Origin: Halorussus salinus
Lineage (GTDB): Archaea; Halobacteriota; Halobacteria; Halobacteriales; Haladaptataceae
DNA length: 64,000 nt
Assembly (NCBI RefSeq): GCF_004765815.2
Contig: NZ_SBIS02000012.1
Span: 155,067 to 219,066 of the forward strand
Direction of reading: 5' to 3'
The notes beneath the pieces are model-generated. The model was not told the DNA's origin. It saw only the letters and a program-made list of their open reading frames with translations, and did no database searches. Below, piece by piece: positions 1 to 8,901 of this stretch (positions are counted from its first letter, which is position 1; each line of letters begins with the position of its first letter). A program made the translations under genes and the position numbers.

Positions 1-634
1 TCACTATTTGTTTCGTCTTAGTTGTGTTTTCCATAAGGGCAGTCCGGAGTAGCGCCTGAATAATTGTAGCCACGAATTGCTCGCGGTCTTCTGGTTGGTC
101 AACGTCGAAAGGATAGTATTCCGTGGGAAGAGCCTCGTCTGGGTCCATATTGATGGGGAACCGGGATGCTAGCTCCGAAAATTGGAATGGAAGAGAGTTT
201 TCGATTAAGACTCCACTCGTGGAAGAGTGCGAAAACTGTACAAATGGTGTATCTGTCTCCGTTAACAACTCCCTTGTCGAGAGGTCAGACAGCGAAGAGT
301 AACAAACCTCGAGTCCGAACTTGGAGGAGTCAAGTAGGGCATCTAGATTCGTTCGGTCCAATAGTTTCTCGGGATTTTTCTCGAATCGTTTATATCGTCG
401 AAGTTGGTCCGAATCCAATCTCTCAGATTTGCACTCCGCGATTATTGAATAATTATCCAACTCAGAAGATAGGATAATATCAGGATGGACATCGTCGTCT
501 CCAATTTCAAATTCGTGTTCGATTAAATCACATGCATATTTTCGATCTGACAACGAATGGGAGAATCCTTCGTTACCTTTTGCAAGGGAGATCCAACCGT
601 TTATTTGAACCGTATGAGCCGAGACACTATACAT
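1..634 (-). CDS. PD-(D/E)XK nuclease-like protein, partial
   Basis: The gene is open at the left edge; 211 codons are visible. Its ATG lies one base past the stop of the gene upstream (stop at 636-638), so the two are a coupled operon. An in-frame TGA at 647-649 rules out an earlier ATG. Residue D52, in a His-Pro-Asp turn, is followed by a hydrophobic strand ending in E67-C68-K69. This is the D...(E)xK spacing of the PD-(D/E)XK nuclease fold, and a basic Arg-Arg-Tyr-Lys-Arg helix follows. The family assignment rests on that motif only. I infer a DNA nuclease acting with its partner, possibly a defence pair. It could instead be a repair or plasmid-maintenance nuclease. Confidence 0.6.
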   Translation of the reverse strand, partial: MYSVSAHTVQINGWISLAKGNEGFSHSLSDRKYACDLIEHEFEIGDDDVHPDIILSSELDNYSIIAECKSERLDSDQLRRYKRFEKNPEKLLDRTNLDALLDSSKFGLEVCYSSLSDLSTRELLTETDTPFVQFSHSSTSGVLIENSLPFQFSELASRFPINMDPDEALPTEYYPFDVDQPEDREQFVATIIQALLRTALMENTTKTKQIV

Positions 635-635
635 C

Positions 636-1724
636 CTATATGTCCATCACTGCTGCGGGGTCATAATGTTGTTGAATATTAGAAAATATTCGGAGGGCAG
701 TGTTACCGCAAGCGTCGTCATAGAGGTAGACACGAATCCAAGTTGGGCCAACCTCTAAGGTGATTTTGTCCCCGTTGTGGAGATCGACTCCTTTCATCTT
801 GTAATAGTTCTCGCTAAGCTGTGTCGTCGTCCCCATCAGACGGAAGGGATTTTTTGCGTTAACGACGTATGAGAGGAACTCTTCAATGTCATTTATTCGG
901 TTTTCTAAGTCGATACGAAGATGTTTCCCATTAACTCGGGTACCATGATCTACTTCGCTATAGGAAAGCCGATACTTTCCCTCTATTTCGTGGACCATCT
1001 CCCGGTATATGTTTTTCACCTTCTCTACAATGTCGAGGTGCAGTTGGATATTAGTACCTCCACGAGCAGTAAATGCCCCGTCGCTGGTAATCCGCTCCGT
1101 GATATAGTCCGACCCTTTACTGTGGCGGATTTTAACCCGTGAAAGGGAGAGTATCTTCTCAATGTCTATATCGTCTTGAAACAGCGAATAGATTCTATTA
1201 GTATCTTCACCATTTAGGTCCAGTCGAAGGTCACCAATCCCACCTTGCTCTTTGATATACTCTGGTGGGAATGCATCTTCACCCAGTTGTTTTAGACCAG
1301 CACCTTGGAACTCACCCCACTCTATTATTTCCTTTTGGGTACCATTGGGAATCCAAGGGTGATCAAGACCATTACCATCCGTTGTCGTCAATCTATTGAA
1401 AGTCTGTTGAGCAGATTGCGAGCCTTCCAGTGTGTAAAGTGACCAAAATCGGTTATCGCTGGCATCTAAGTAGTAAGTACCTCCATCACCGTAATTAATA
1501 TCCAACCGGTATAGTTCGGCGTCAATAGGGCTATATGTAGTTATTATTTCACTCTCTTCAAGGAAATCCTCGGCCGAAACATTAGACTCAATAACATAGG
1601 TCTTGACCATTTCCTGACCTTTGTCAAGTCGCTGATCTTGAGAAAGATTTCTTTGAGTGCCCACTAATCGTTGTTGAAAATAGTCATGTAATTCGTTCCG
1701 GCTGTAGAATTCAGTTGTGGACAT
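636..1724 (-). CDS. hypothetical protein, partner of nuclease-like gene
   Basis: A 362-residue protein that I do not recognise. The ATG at 1724 follows a T-rich stretch, and the stop abuts the ATG of the nuclease-like gene. The sequence is soluble, with no signal peptide or membrane segment. The middle part (about 60-130) is rich in Gly, Tyr and Trp. A predicted helix at about 230-260 is followed by a beta-rich C-terminal half. The base composition is more AT-rich than the conjugation genes, which suits an acquired cargo gene. Given the tight coupling it probably acts in the same process as the nuclease, for example as a target-sensing or modifying subunit. That role is inference. Confidence 0.75.
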   Translation of the reverse strand: MSTTEFYSRNELHDYFQQRLVGTQRNLSQDQRLDKGQEMVKTYVIESNVSAEDFLEESEIITTYSPIDAELYRLDINYGDGGTYYLDASDNRFWSLYTLEGSQSAQQTFNRLTTTDGNGLDHPWIPNGTQKEIIEWGEFQGAGLKQLGEDAFPPEYIKEQGGIGDLRLDLNGEDTNRIYSLFQDDIDIEKILSLSRVKIRHSKGSDYITERITSDGAFTARGGTNIQLHLDIVEKVKNIYREMVHEIEGKYRLSYSEVDHGTRVNGKHLRIDLENRINDIEEFLSYVVNAKNPFRLMGTTTQLSENYYKMKGVDLHNGDKITLEVGPTWIRVYLYDDACGNTALRIFSNIQQHYDPAAVMDI

Positions 1725-2078
1725 TTTTTATAGCTAACTTGTTCATTAGGTGTTCTGTACTAACTTAACTAAAGGCTTGTGTAAATGCGTTTTTACTACG
1801 ACCGGATTCGTCGTCCTAAGAGGAGGGCCTCCATGCACTTGATGATTCCCCTGAAATCGGTCATTTCACCACTCTCTATATCTAAAGTCAACTTCTAATA
1901 CCCTCACTACAGAGACCGCCGACGAAATGGTTCAAATATGGAGTCTCCACGCGCTCCTCGTACGCCGAGTCCAACTCACCTCGTTGCAACATCATTGCCG
2001 GTAAAACAAGACCTATCCGAGTAATCCGGAATTGTGTGGTGTGACTGAGCGAGCTTCAAGCGGCGGACCGTATCACTA

Positions 2079-2120
2079 CTAACCAATGAGACCGTCTTTT
2101 GGATAGAACTCATTGGTTAG
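2079..2120. repeat. dispersed 42-bp palindrome, copy 1
   Basis: CTAACCAATG and CATTGGTTAG arms with a 22-base centre. The inverted match extends two further bases inward (CTAACCAATGAG / CTCATTGGTTAG). It lies downstream of the zinc-finger pair. Confidence 0.9.
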
Positions 2121-2201
2121 CAGTGCATGGAATTGGATTCTCCCCGCTTGGAAACACCTGCTTGGTCGTATGGTGAGAAATAGATTGCACCGGCAATAGT
2201 G

Positions 2202-2243
2202 CTAACCAATGGATTCAACTCCGATAGCCGATTCATTGGTTAG
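2202..2243. repeat. dispersed 42-bp palindrome, copy 2
   Basis: Perfect 10-base arms and a 22-base centre unrelated to that of copy 1. It lies 98 bases past the stop of the 2343-2717 gene. Confidence 0.9.
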
Positions 2244-2342
2244 CGTGAGACGAATCCTATTCCGACCGTTTCCACCGAATTCAGATACCAAGAAGCAAAT
2301 ATAGCGATTGAGAGCGGTTCTGACTAACCGACCCCTCGTCCA

Positions 2343-2717
2343 CTATGCGTCGCTTCCGTCGGCTGGCCCGCTGTACTCCTCCAACTCGACACCCGTCAAC
2401 ACTAACCGAGTCGTTTGCGACGCCGCCACTTGCAACACTCCGAGGAACGCGGTCGCCACAACCTCGACTGTTCCGAGCGTGGGCGTCTCGATCTGGCCAC
2501 CGTTACAGTCGCGACAGTACACCCGCGGGAGGTTCCACTGGTCGTGCCCGGCTGTGCGATACGCATAGACGGTGACGCAATGTCCGTCATACAGGTCCCG
2601 GCCACAACAGCAACAGGTTCCTCTCGCACCGTCCAGCCCGACCTGCAATCCAGTAAGCACCTGCTCGACATCCGTCTCGACGCACACGGTTTCGGCCTCC
2701 GACTCAGCGTACGCCAT
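2343..2717 (-). CDS. small zinc-finger protein, second gene of duplicated pair (copy A)
   Basis: A 124-residue protein with a CCCC-type cluster (Cys-Cys-Cys-Cys-Gly near residue 36) and a second CRDC pair near residue 71, as expected for a two-part zinc-binding fold. The ATG at 2717 overlaps the end of the preceding small gene, so they form an operon. A nearly identical gene lies at 32700-33074 on the opposite strand, with differences scattered through it. The function is unknown. Small Cys-rich proteins of this kind are common on haloarchaeal plasmids and are usually thought to bind nucleic acid or protein partners. Confidence 0.8.
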   Translation of the reverse strand: MAYAESEAETVCVETDVEQVLTGLQVGLDGARGTCCCCGRDLYDGHCVTVYAYRTAGHDQWNLPRVYCRDCNGGQIETPTLGTVEVVATAFLGVLQVAASQTTRLVLTGVELEEYSGPADGSDA

Positions 2718-2894
2718 CTAGCGACACCTCCAACACACCACACCTTCACCGCTTGTCTGACCGCCACACTCGGGACAGTCCGCAACATCAAGTCCGAGGC
2801 CCGACCGCCGCGCTTGTTCTTCGGCGCGCTCCATGCGCTCGCATTCACGACAGATCCGGTGGGGCGTCGAACACCCACATTTGCGACACCCCAT
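2718..2894 (-). CDS. small double zinc-ribbon protein, first gene of duplicated pair (copy A)
   Basis: A 58-residue protein with four pairs of cysteines (CxxC, CxxC, CxxC, CxxC), enough for two zinc ribbons, joined by a charged helix rich in Glu and Arg. I chose the ATG at 2894; a GTG two codons earlier is the only alternative, and the duplicated copy has a stop there. The stop is directly followed by the ATG of the next gene. The paralogue is 32522-32698. Likely a nucleic-acid-binding or adaptor protein; no specific role can be given. Confidence 0.8.
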   Translation of the reverse strand: MGCRKCGCSTPHRICRECERMERAEEQARRSGLGLDVADCPECGGQTSGEGVVCWRCR

Positions 2895-3363
2895 ACTCAC
2901 ACCCCTTCCGAACGGACTACACTCGGTTTGCTAGCGGTACGCTTTTCTTCGCGTAGTGTTGACTCAAACATGGCTTTCTCCGTGCAACGGAAAGCCGTGG
3001 TCTCGGGTGTTGGCGCACCCGCGGACCGTTCTCCCGAGGAGAGAGAACAAGCCCGAATAGCCTCGGCTTTCCTAACTAGAGTTATACACTTATTTAACTT
3101 AAAACTACTGGATGCAAAACGTAGGTTAGAACTCCCATCGGCAAAGAAAATATGCGTTTCACACCACTCGAATCGTACTTAAGTTGCGCTCTATACCGGC
3201 TACTGAGATTGGAGTCCCTCCGGTTTTTGAAGTATGTTGAGCTAACCAATGAAGGCCGCTGTTTAGTTGGCGTCATTGGTTAGTAGGACGGCGATGGAGA
3301 GAGTGTCTCTTGAAGGTGTCTGAATCGTGTGGGCTTTCATGATTTTCCCGTGCCCAAGGAGGT
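2895..3363. promoter_or_regulatory. upstream region of zinc-finger pair (copy A)
   Basis: No gene is visible in these 469 bases. The segment near 3080-3110 is AT-rich (TTATTTAACTTAAAA on the plus strand) and has a counterpart at 32300-32345, so it is the best candidate for the promoter. The long leader between it and the start codon is conserved between the two copies. Confidence 0.45.
3242..3283. repeat. dispersed 42-bp palindrome, copy 3
   Basis: Perfect 10-base arms and a 22-base centre. It lies 80 bases past the stop of the PLD-type gene and forms the outer end of duplicated module A. Confidence 0.9.
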
Positions 3364-4449
3364 TTACTGAAATGACTTGGACAATACCTTTTTTCGGTAT
3401 TCACGATTAACAGCAGTACGGTATACCGCGGGGTTATGCGAATTACGGTGTGATGACCGCTCTGCACGGCTCATTTCTGTTTGAACTGCCCTCTGCCAAT
3501 CTTCTTCGATTGTATTAGTAATGTGTACGTCAAGTGGAGTCGGGAACTCAAACCAATAAGGGTCGGTATCTGATGGCGTTGAAAACTGTCCAAAATCACT
3601 GATATATTCAGATAGTTCTGTGACCGCGATACTATCACCCGGTAGCATCAAACCAATCTGGGCTTGATCGAGATACGCCGTTAGGACGTATCGTTGGTTC
3701 ACGTTCACTGCAATCTTTCGGGAAGTTGGAACTGTAGTTGCAATGCGCTCGTCACCCTCGTCCAGTCCTGTGAAATCAATCAGCTTGCTAATCCAATCAA
3801 AATAGGCTTCTATCCACTCTTTAGAGGGCGTGTGTTCAACAGCTTCCACGAGATCTTCGTGTTGGGTGTCCTCAACAGGAGTTGATGACGGCTTCGAGAA
3901 TGGAAGTGAGTTGTTGATTGATGGCCCGGTGTTGGTCATAGATACTGTTGGGTAGTCCGTTGTAGACTGTACGTCATCGGCATACGTCTGTAGCTCCGAA
4001 AAATCAGTTAGTTCGGTGTGAGACCAGAGCTGCTCAAACCACTGTTGAAGTTCCGCTGTTTCAGACTCATCATCTAAACGAACGCCAATCTCAGCATTCC
4101 TACTGAGGCCAGCGTCCGTCAGATTAGCAGAACCAATAAACGCAGTAGCATCACCCACCACCAGCTTCGCGTGTAGGTTTCGACAGTCATGGATTGACTC
4201 TCTATTCTTCTTGATAAATTCAATAGTGCTATCTCGTTGGTCGGCAGACTGCGTTCGCATCCATTCTTGCACATCGGTGATGAGCCGCCAAGACTCGCAA
4301 GAGTCGATGAGTTCGCGAAGAATACTCAGTGTGATATAAGGGGATGCAATAGCCAGTGATTCGGCGTTAGATAATTCTTCAAGAGTGTCATTGAAGGGAG
4401 AAACACCACCATTGCCATCAAAATCGTGGTACAATAATTTCATACTCAT
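3364..4449 (-). CDS. phospholipase-D-family nuclease-like protein
   Basis: A 361-residue protein. Residues about 91-115 contain HAKLVVGD followed by a Gly-Ser-Ala-Asn-Leu-Thr turn. This is the HxK(x)4D signature of the PLD superfamily together with the GSAN motif that follows it in the PLDc_2 branch (nucleases such as Nuc, BfiI and many defence helicase partners). Only one HKD motif is visible, so the enzyme would work as a dimer. The C-terminal 180 residues are unlike the catalytic part and may recognise the substrate. Two ATGs two codons apart are possible starts. It stands alone and no helicase is adjacent. A DNA-cleaving role is inferred; a phosphatidyl-transfer role cannot be excluded. 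Confidence 0.75.
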   Translation of the reverse strand: MSMKLLYHDFDGNGGVSPFNDTLEELSNAESLAIASPYITLSILRELIDSCESWRLITDVQEWMRTQSADQRDSTIEFIKKNRESIHDCRNLHAKLVVGDATAFIGSANLTDAGLSRNAEIGVRLDDESETAELQQWFEQLWSHTELTDFSELQTYADDVQSTTDYPTVSMTNTGPSINNSLPFSKPSSTPVEDTQHEDLVEAVEHTPSKEWIEAYFDWISKLIDFTGLDEGDERIATTVPTSRKIAVNVNQRYVLTAYLDQAQIGLMLPGDSIAVTELSEYISDFGQFSTPSDTDPYWFEFPTPLDVHITNTIEEDWQRAVQTEMSRAERSSHRNSHNPAVYRTAVNREYRKKVLSKSFQ

Positions 4450-4646
4450 GAATTTTCAATCGGATATTTCTACTCCTGTGCTTGTAATAGTGTTCCTAGA
4501 GAAGCTGAATGGGCAATGATGAATATGCGCGCTGTATTCATCATGAAGCGTTCTATCAATTCGCGGAGTTCGACCGCCGCGGCAGGACCAACTCCGACAC
4601 ACCACAGTCGCGTGCCGTCTACATGACGGAAATTGGAAAACATCGT

Positions 4647-4847
4647 TTACTCCTCGGGCACTCGCTCCCCAACGCCATACTCCAGTACCTTACGGCCCTC
4701 CTCGGTCAACCCGTACACACTCCCGTAGCCCTCACACTTCGCCACTACTCCATCCCACCGGAGCGTTTTCAGCACGGGGTAGACGCTTGATTGGCTCGCA
4801 CCCGAGGAGTACAGTTAATCCAGCACTTCACCGAGGTTGTGGTGGTG
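4647..4847 (-). pseudogene. winged-helix regulator remnant
   Basis: The minus strand reads ...SSVYPVLKTLRWDG, then a Tyr-Gly-Leu-Thr-Glu-Glu-Gly wing and a C-terminal tail, typical of PadR/MarR-type winged helices in haloarchaea. An in-frame TAA at 4816-4818 interrupts it and no start codon is left, so it is a broken gene. Its N-terminal half is missing. Confidence 0.55.
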
Positions 4848-4896
4848 AAGATGGCATGATATCGTTGTTTCCGAGTTTGAAGCGGAAAATCGTTTC

Positions 4897-5230
4897 TCAA
4901 ACACTAGATTGTCGAAAGTGAAGTTGTTCTACGTCCTTCGGAAGCTCCTCGAAGTTGTCGTCTGCTCCAGCGGTGAGGGTTGCATTGCGTTCGTGGACTA
5001 AGGCAGTTGCGTGAGCGTCGGCGAGCGAGATTTGACCATCGGCCTTCAGTCCGCCAACGAGTCGCCAGTCCATCCGCTCGATGCCTAAGCCACAACGTTC
5101 GAGGGCGCGCAGGTCTCGGTCGGCCGCTCGGAGGGATATGCAGTAGTCGGCGTATCGTCGGCAGCTCCCTCGAAACGGACGACGAAATAGAATACTTTAC
5201 TGGCGTTCGCCTCGGCCTGCTCTTTCTGTA
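4897..5230 (-). pseudogene. VapC-like PIN-domain toxin remnant
   Basis: The 3' part on the minus strand encodes KADGQISLADAHATALVHE and further PIN-domain C-terminal sequence ending in an Ala-Asp-Asp-Asn-Phe-Glu stretch. That is characteristic of VapC ribonucleases (the late Asp residues of the active site). The part upstream continues in a different reading frame, and the N-terminal Asp region is lost. I read it as a frameshifted, dead vapC. No vapB-like antitoxin is next to it. Confidence 0.55.
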
Positions 5231-5322
5231 GAGAGTCGAGGGGGGTTCTGGCAAGGAAGTTGCTTTGTGAGAGTGTAAGCTGGGAATTTAATAGGTGTAG
5301 CTAACAATTCGCGTGTATACTT

Positions 5323-7737
5323 ATGAGTGGAGGTATTGGGTATGTTGATGTTGATATAGCGGTCGAGGAGACGCTAAATCGCGTGGAAAGCAGCATAGCT
5401 AGTTTTCTTGGCTTGAATGAGTTATCGTGGAGGGTCGCGTTCAATGAAACGGGTCTGATTGCGGTGGAGGAGCCGCCGATGGAGTTGGTTGAGTTGACGA
5501 TTAGCGGCCGTCTGTCTGAGCGTGTCCCTGAGTTTGCTCTGGATGAGTCGGATATGGTCCGGACACCTGTTTTTCCGGTGGGTGTGTATGGATCTATTGA
5601 ACGGGTTTCGCAAGCAGAGACAGAAGGTTACGAGGAGGTGATAGCGCGAGACGTACTCGAAGTCGCTGAAATTGACGAAATTCTTCCTTCACCGAAGAAC
5701 GTGTTACAGGCGGTTGAGGACCGGCATCGGGATAATGGGATTGTTGACGGCTTGGGTAATCCTTGGAGTGAGCGTGATTCTGTTCTTGCAGCTGCTACTG
5801 CAGAACAGTCGCTAGATGTTGAGAACCCAGATGTGGTGATTAGTTTCGATGTGTTTCAGACGTTTGTTTCCGTGTTTCAGTATCAGGATTTCTTGAAGTA
5901 CGATATGCATAAAGATGGGGAAATAATACATGAGTCTGACGTTGCTTTTGAGAAGGTTGTGACGGTCGAATCTTTGCCGCCTGAGACTCTTCCGGAGGTC
6001 GAGAAGGTGTATGTGTATCAAGATCGTCGAGTAGCAGCATCCGATTATGAGATCACCTCCAAAGATATTCGGGATACTCTCCAAGGACGAGTTCTGAATT
6101 GGAATGAACCGTGTACTGTCGCCGACCCGAGTGACCATGGATTACGAACGAAAATCGGAACTATCGCGAAAATTCAGTTGGATGATGATCAAGAGAGCTA
6201 TCATGGTTTTGTTCGACCGGTAGACAATCTGAGTATCTCCCGGCTATATGATTTCTATGCGGCGATTCGTGTACCGACCACTCCTTACTTAACAGATGAA
6301 GTGGCTCAAGAGTCGGCAGACTGGGAAGGCCTTCATGACCATTTTGGAGGTTGGGCAGCGGCCGACAATGGATTTGTGCTTAACGGAAGAGATGAAAGAC
6401 GTGATATCAATCAGCGTCTCTACGTTAACGGTTATTGGCTGGTGAGGGGTCAAAAATATCGGAGAAAGCGTGAGTTTGAGTCTGATGTTGGGACATTGCA
6501 GGAATTCATTGAACGAGAATTTGGCTGCGAGACTTCACTCCGTGAATTTGACGGGACTCGAATCAGTAAGACACCAATTCTGCAATCGGATATTCTGGAG
6601 CGAGTTCAAGAAGAAGTCCGTGCGCCACCAGATGAAAGGGATCTCATTGAAGCAGTTGCTGGGTTTGCCAATAACAGCACCGAAATTGATGGGATAGACC
6701 AACCACTTTTCCCAAGTGATCTCTCTGTATTCGTCGCGGATACGAGTATCATTGATGCAGGCGTTATTACTCGACTGATATCTGACGGCGATCTCTATGA
6801 TGCCACGATTGTCGTTCCGGATGTCGTTCTTGAAGAAATCCACCGACAAGTTGAACGAGAGAAAGACCATGGAGACGCAGGACTAGAGGAACTGGAAACA
6901 CTACGTGAGCTGAGCGATGCAGGCATTGTCGAGTTAGAAATCGTGGACACAAACAGGACAACCGACACGATGGATGGGGTCGAGACAGACCAAACGATCT
7001 TGCAAGTAGCGAAGAACCGAGACATCCCGTTGTGTTCTGCTGATCAAACATTACTCAAGTTCGCAGATGTTGCTGGTGTAATTGCGTATCCATTAGAACA
7101 AGAAATGTCCATCTCTGAGCAGCTCATTACAAATGCACTTGGTCAACGCGGTGAAGTTCGATTGTCGTATCTTCTCAGAGTCGTGTATAATCAATTAGAG
7201 GAGAGTAAGTTCTCTGAAAAGACTCTACACGACCATCTGTTTAATTCGCCGAATAACCGCCCATCGGAGGACATCGGTATGGAGATGCAGATCCGGAACG
7301 CAATCCAACAATTAGAACGAAAAGATACGGTCTACAGGCAGGGTGATGTGATTGGCTTGACTGAGGAGGTGGGAGTAGTCCCGACTCTTGAGGCACTTGA
7401 GGAAGAGACAATTACAGCAGTAATCAAATCCGAAGATATTTTCGACGAAATTAATCTGCCTGAATACAAGACCGAACTTACCGTTGTCCTACCTTCAATG
7501 TTCGAATACTGGGCATCAATTCAAAGTAATTCAGTATACCTTGAAGAGCTAAAGGAACTGCAAAATCTTGAGCATCGGAATAAGATTGATATTGAATATG
7601 AGTCACTGCTCCCCGAAGAAGGGCAAGCAGTACTTATCAACCAAGAACAATTTTCAAATCTATTGATGTCACTCAAACACAAGGCCGAGAACTCGTTCCC
7701 TCGAATACTCACAATCGACTCTCGTATTATGAACTAA
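5323..7737 (+). CDS. large PIN-domain protein
   Basis: An 804-residue protein. Residues about 468-600 form a PIN nuclease domain with all four acidic positions: D473 (VADTS), E504/E505 (VLEE), D556 (ETDQT) and D574 (SADQT). PIN domains are metal-dependent ribonucleases, and in this arrangement they usually cut structured or cellular RNA. The 465 residues before it and about 200 after it show no family I can name. The C-terminal part has helix-turn patterns compatible with winged-helix modules. No P-loop is present, so it is not a PINA-type ATPase. It stands alone, is AT-richer than the neighbouring genes and follows the dead vapC, which suggests horizontally acquired cargo. A defence or RNA-decay role is inference. 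Confidence 0.75.
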   Translation: MSGGIGYVDVDIAVEETLNRVESSIASFLGLNELSWRVAFNETGLIAVEEPPMELVELTISGRLSERVPEFALDESDMVRTPVFPVGVYGSIERVSQAETEGYEEVIARDVLEVAEIDEILPSPKNVLQAVEDRHRDNGIVDGLGNPWSERDSVLAAATAEQSLDVENPDVVISFDVFQTFVSVFQYQDFLKYDMHKDGEIIHESDVAFEKVVTVESLPPETLPEVEKVYVYQDRRVAASDYEITSKDIRDTLQGRVLNWNEPCTVADPSDHGLRTKIGTIAKIQLDDDQESYHGFVRPVDNLSISRLYDFYAAIRVPTTPYLTDEVAQESADWEGLHDHFGGWAAADNGFVLNGRDERRDINQRLYVNGYWLVRGQKYRRKREFESDVGTLQEFIEREFGCETSLREFDGTRISKTPILQSDILERVQEEVRAPPDERDLIEAVAGFANNSTEIDGIDQPLFPSDLSVFVADTSIIDAGVITRLISDGDLYDATIVVPDVVLEEIHRQVEREKDHGDAGLEELETLRELSDAGIVELEIVDTNRTTDTMDGVETDQTILQVAKNRDIPLCSADQTLLKFADVAGVIAYPLEQEMSISEQLITNALGQRGEVRLSYLLRVVYNQLEESKFSEKTLHDHLFNSPNNRPSEDIGMEMQIRNAIQQLERKDTVYRQGDVIGLTEEVGVVPTLEALEEETITAVIKSEDIFDEINLPEYKTELTVVLPSMFEYWASIQSNSVYLEELKELQNLEHRNKIDIEYESLLPEEGQAVLINQEQFSNLLMSLKHKAENSFPRILTIDSRIMN

Positions 7738-7856
7738 ATGGGGAACTATTCTGGCCGCAATTTCCTGTAAGGAGATCCACGAAGGTCAAGTCGTCTATTG
7801 TGGATTTTCACTTGGGTGGTATCGGAGTGATTTCGATGACTAATCCGAGAAAATCG

Positions 7857-7898
7857 CTAACCAATGTAGACTCCATCTCGCCATGCGGCATGGGTTAG
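7857..7898. repeat. dispersed 42-bp palindrome, copy 4
   Basis: The left arm is perfect; the right arm is CATGGGTTAG with one change. The centre is 22 bases. It sits between two convergent genes (ends at 7737 and 7956). Confidence 0.85.
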
Positions 7899-7955
7899 TA
7901 TGATATTCGCTGAGGTGGTATCACTGAAGATTTCTGCTTTTTCTGCTTTAAAAAT

Positions 7956-8567
7956 TCAAAGACAATATCTTTCCGGTCGAGGCGTGCCCACGGGCTTCCA
8001 TCCTCCGGATGGACCGGGCCGAACGCGCCGAGAGTTTGGGCGTCGTTCTGGATGTTCTTTTCGTAGTCGTAAGCGGGCGGTTCCGGTGGTTGAACACGAC
8101 CGTTCTTCGAGTTTCAAGCGGATTTGTCGCCGCAATCTCGCCTGTTGGTCAGTCAACTCATCCCGTTCCTCCACAAGTCGCTCGTAGGTGTCCACTAGAT
8201 TCTCAAGGTATTCGGTTGCATCCTCGTCTTCGTCTGGCAGTAGGTCTTGCTCGACCATCGTCTGAATCCTACGGATATGCTTACAGCCTCCGCTCGGCCG
8301 ACGATACTGCATATCTCCGCACATCATCACCGACGGGCTTTCGTCCAGTTCACGTGGGTTCACGGTGTAGGGGTCCTTTGCCGGTCGGTGGATATCGTAT
8401 GTACCGGTACAGTAGCCGTCTTCGTCGGCATGAGGAATAATCAGCATTTCTTGGGTGTGCGCTCGAAGTTCACGCTTCTCGTCGGTCGCAAGTTCGTCTT
8501 CGTCGGCGTCTTTCAGCTCAGTCGGCGGTGCGAGCGTAAGCGGAATACTGGGGTTCTGAGTTGCCAT
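7956..8567 (-). CDS. SWIM-like zinc-finger protein
   Basis: A 203-residue protein. A Cys at about residue 53 is followed by C82 and then Cys-Lys-His at about 94-96. This resembles the CxC-xn-CxH arrangement of SWIM zinc fingers, which bind DNA or protein partners. Residues about 115-150 form an acidic coiled-coil helix. The last 45 residues are Arg- and Pro-rich and out of character, so a frameshift near the 3' end is possible. It is transcribed divergently from 8698 out of a symmetrical promoter, and its first residues (MATQN) echo those of the divergent gene (MAQTD). Confidence 0.6.
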   Translation of the reverse strand: MATQNPSIPLTLAPPTELKDADEDELATDEKRELRAHTQEMLIIPHADEDGYCTGTYDIHRPAKDPYTVNPRELDESPSVMMCGDMQYRRPSGGCKHIRRIQTMVEQDLLPDEDEDATEYLENLVDTYERLVEERDELTDQQARLRRQIRLKLEERSCSTTGTARLRLRKEHPERRPNSRRVRPGPSGGWKPVGTPRPERYCL

Positions 8568-8710
8568 CGCATTCGGATAATAGGGAGACTCGCTAATAAA
8601 ATTTTCTATTCTATTTAGGTACTATATTGCTGGTGGTTATGGATACCTAATTAGAATAGAAAAACTTTTACAATAGTCTCCCCATTATTCAGATGCGATG
8701 GCACAAACCG
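8557..8710. promoter_or_regulatory. symmetrical divergent promoter
   Basis: The DNA between the two divergent ATGs is a long imperfect inverted repeat centred near 8632. Read outward, each arm has TACCTAA, TAGAATAGAAAA, AGTCTCCC, ATTAT and then TGCGATGGCA, which includes the start codon. Both genes should therefore have the same AT-rich promoter (TATA-like region about 40-60 bases before the ATG) and share regulation. The match runs a few bases into both coding sequences. Confidence 0.75.
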
Positions 8711-8901
8711 ACTCGGAAACTGGAAACGCACGCACCGGCCCAGAACTTCCCACCCGCGATACGTCCGAAAACATCACCGGTCCGCATACTGGCCGTGATA
8801 GCTCCAGCGAACCCTACCGATACTGGCGGTGCGAGACCTGCGGACTCGAAACGACCGACGAAACCCTCGAATCCGACGGATGCTGGAGGTGCAACAACTG
8901 A
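8698..8901 (+). CDS. small zinc-ribbon protein
   Basis: A 67-residue protein. The N-terminal 40 residues are polar and probably disordered. The C-terminal part has Cys-Glu-Thr-Cys-Gly and Cys-Trp-Arg-Cys, a single zinc ribbon. The TGA overlaps the ATG of the next gene (TGATG), so the two are co-translated. The function is unknown; it is expressed from the symmetrical promoter shared with the SWIM-like gene. Confidence 0.75.
   Translation: MAQTDSETGNARTGPELPTRDTSENITGPHTGRDSSSEPYRYWRCETCGLETTDETLESDGCWRCNN

Larger units (their letters stand above)
1725..2342. other. intergenic region with two palindromic elements
   Basis: No convincing gene is present in these 618 bases. The region holds two copies of the dispersed 42-bp palindrome (2079-2120 and 2202-2243), 81 bases apart. 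The part next to the 636-1724 gene is AT-rich and should carry its promoter. Confidence 0.6.
2343..3283. repeat. inverted duplicated module, copy A
   Basis: This stretch (zinc-finger pair, about 340 bases of upstream DNA and the palindrome at 3242-3283) is repeated in opposite orientation at 32139-33074. Similarity is high through the genes and the adjoining upstream stretch (to about 3060 and from about 32345). It weakens further upstream but keeps the same order and spacing up to the palindrome. Confidence 0.8.
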
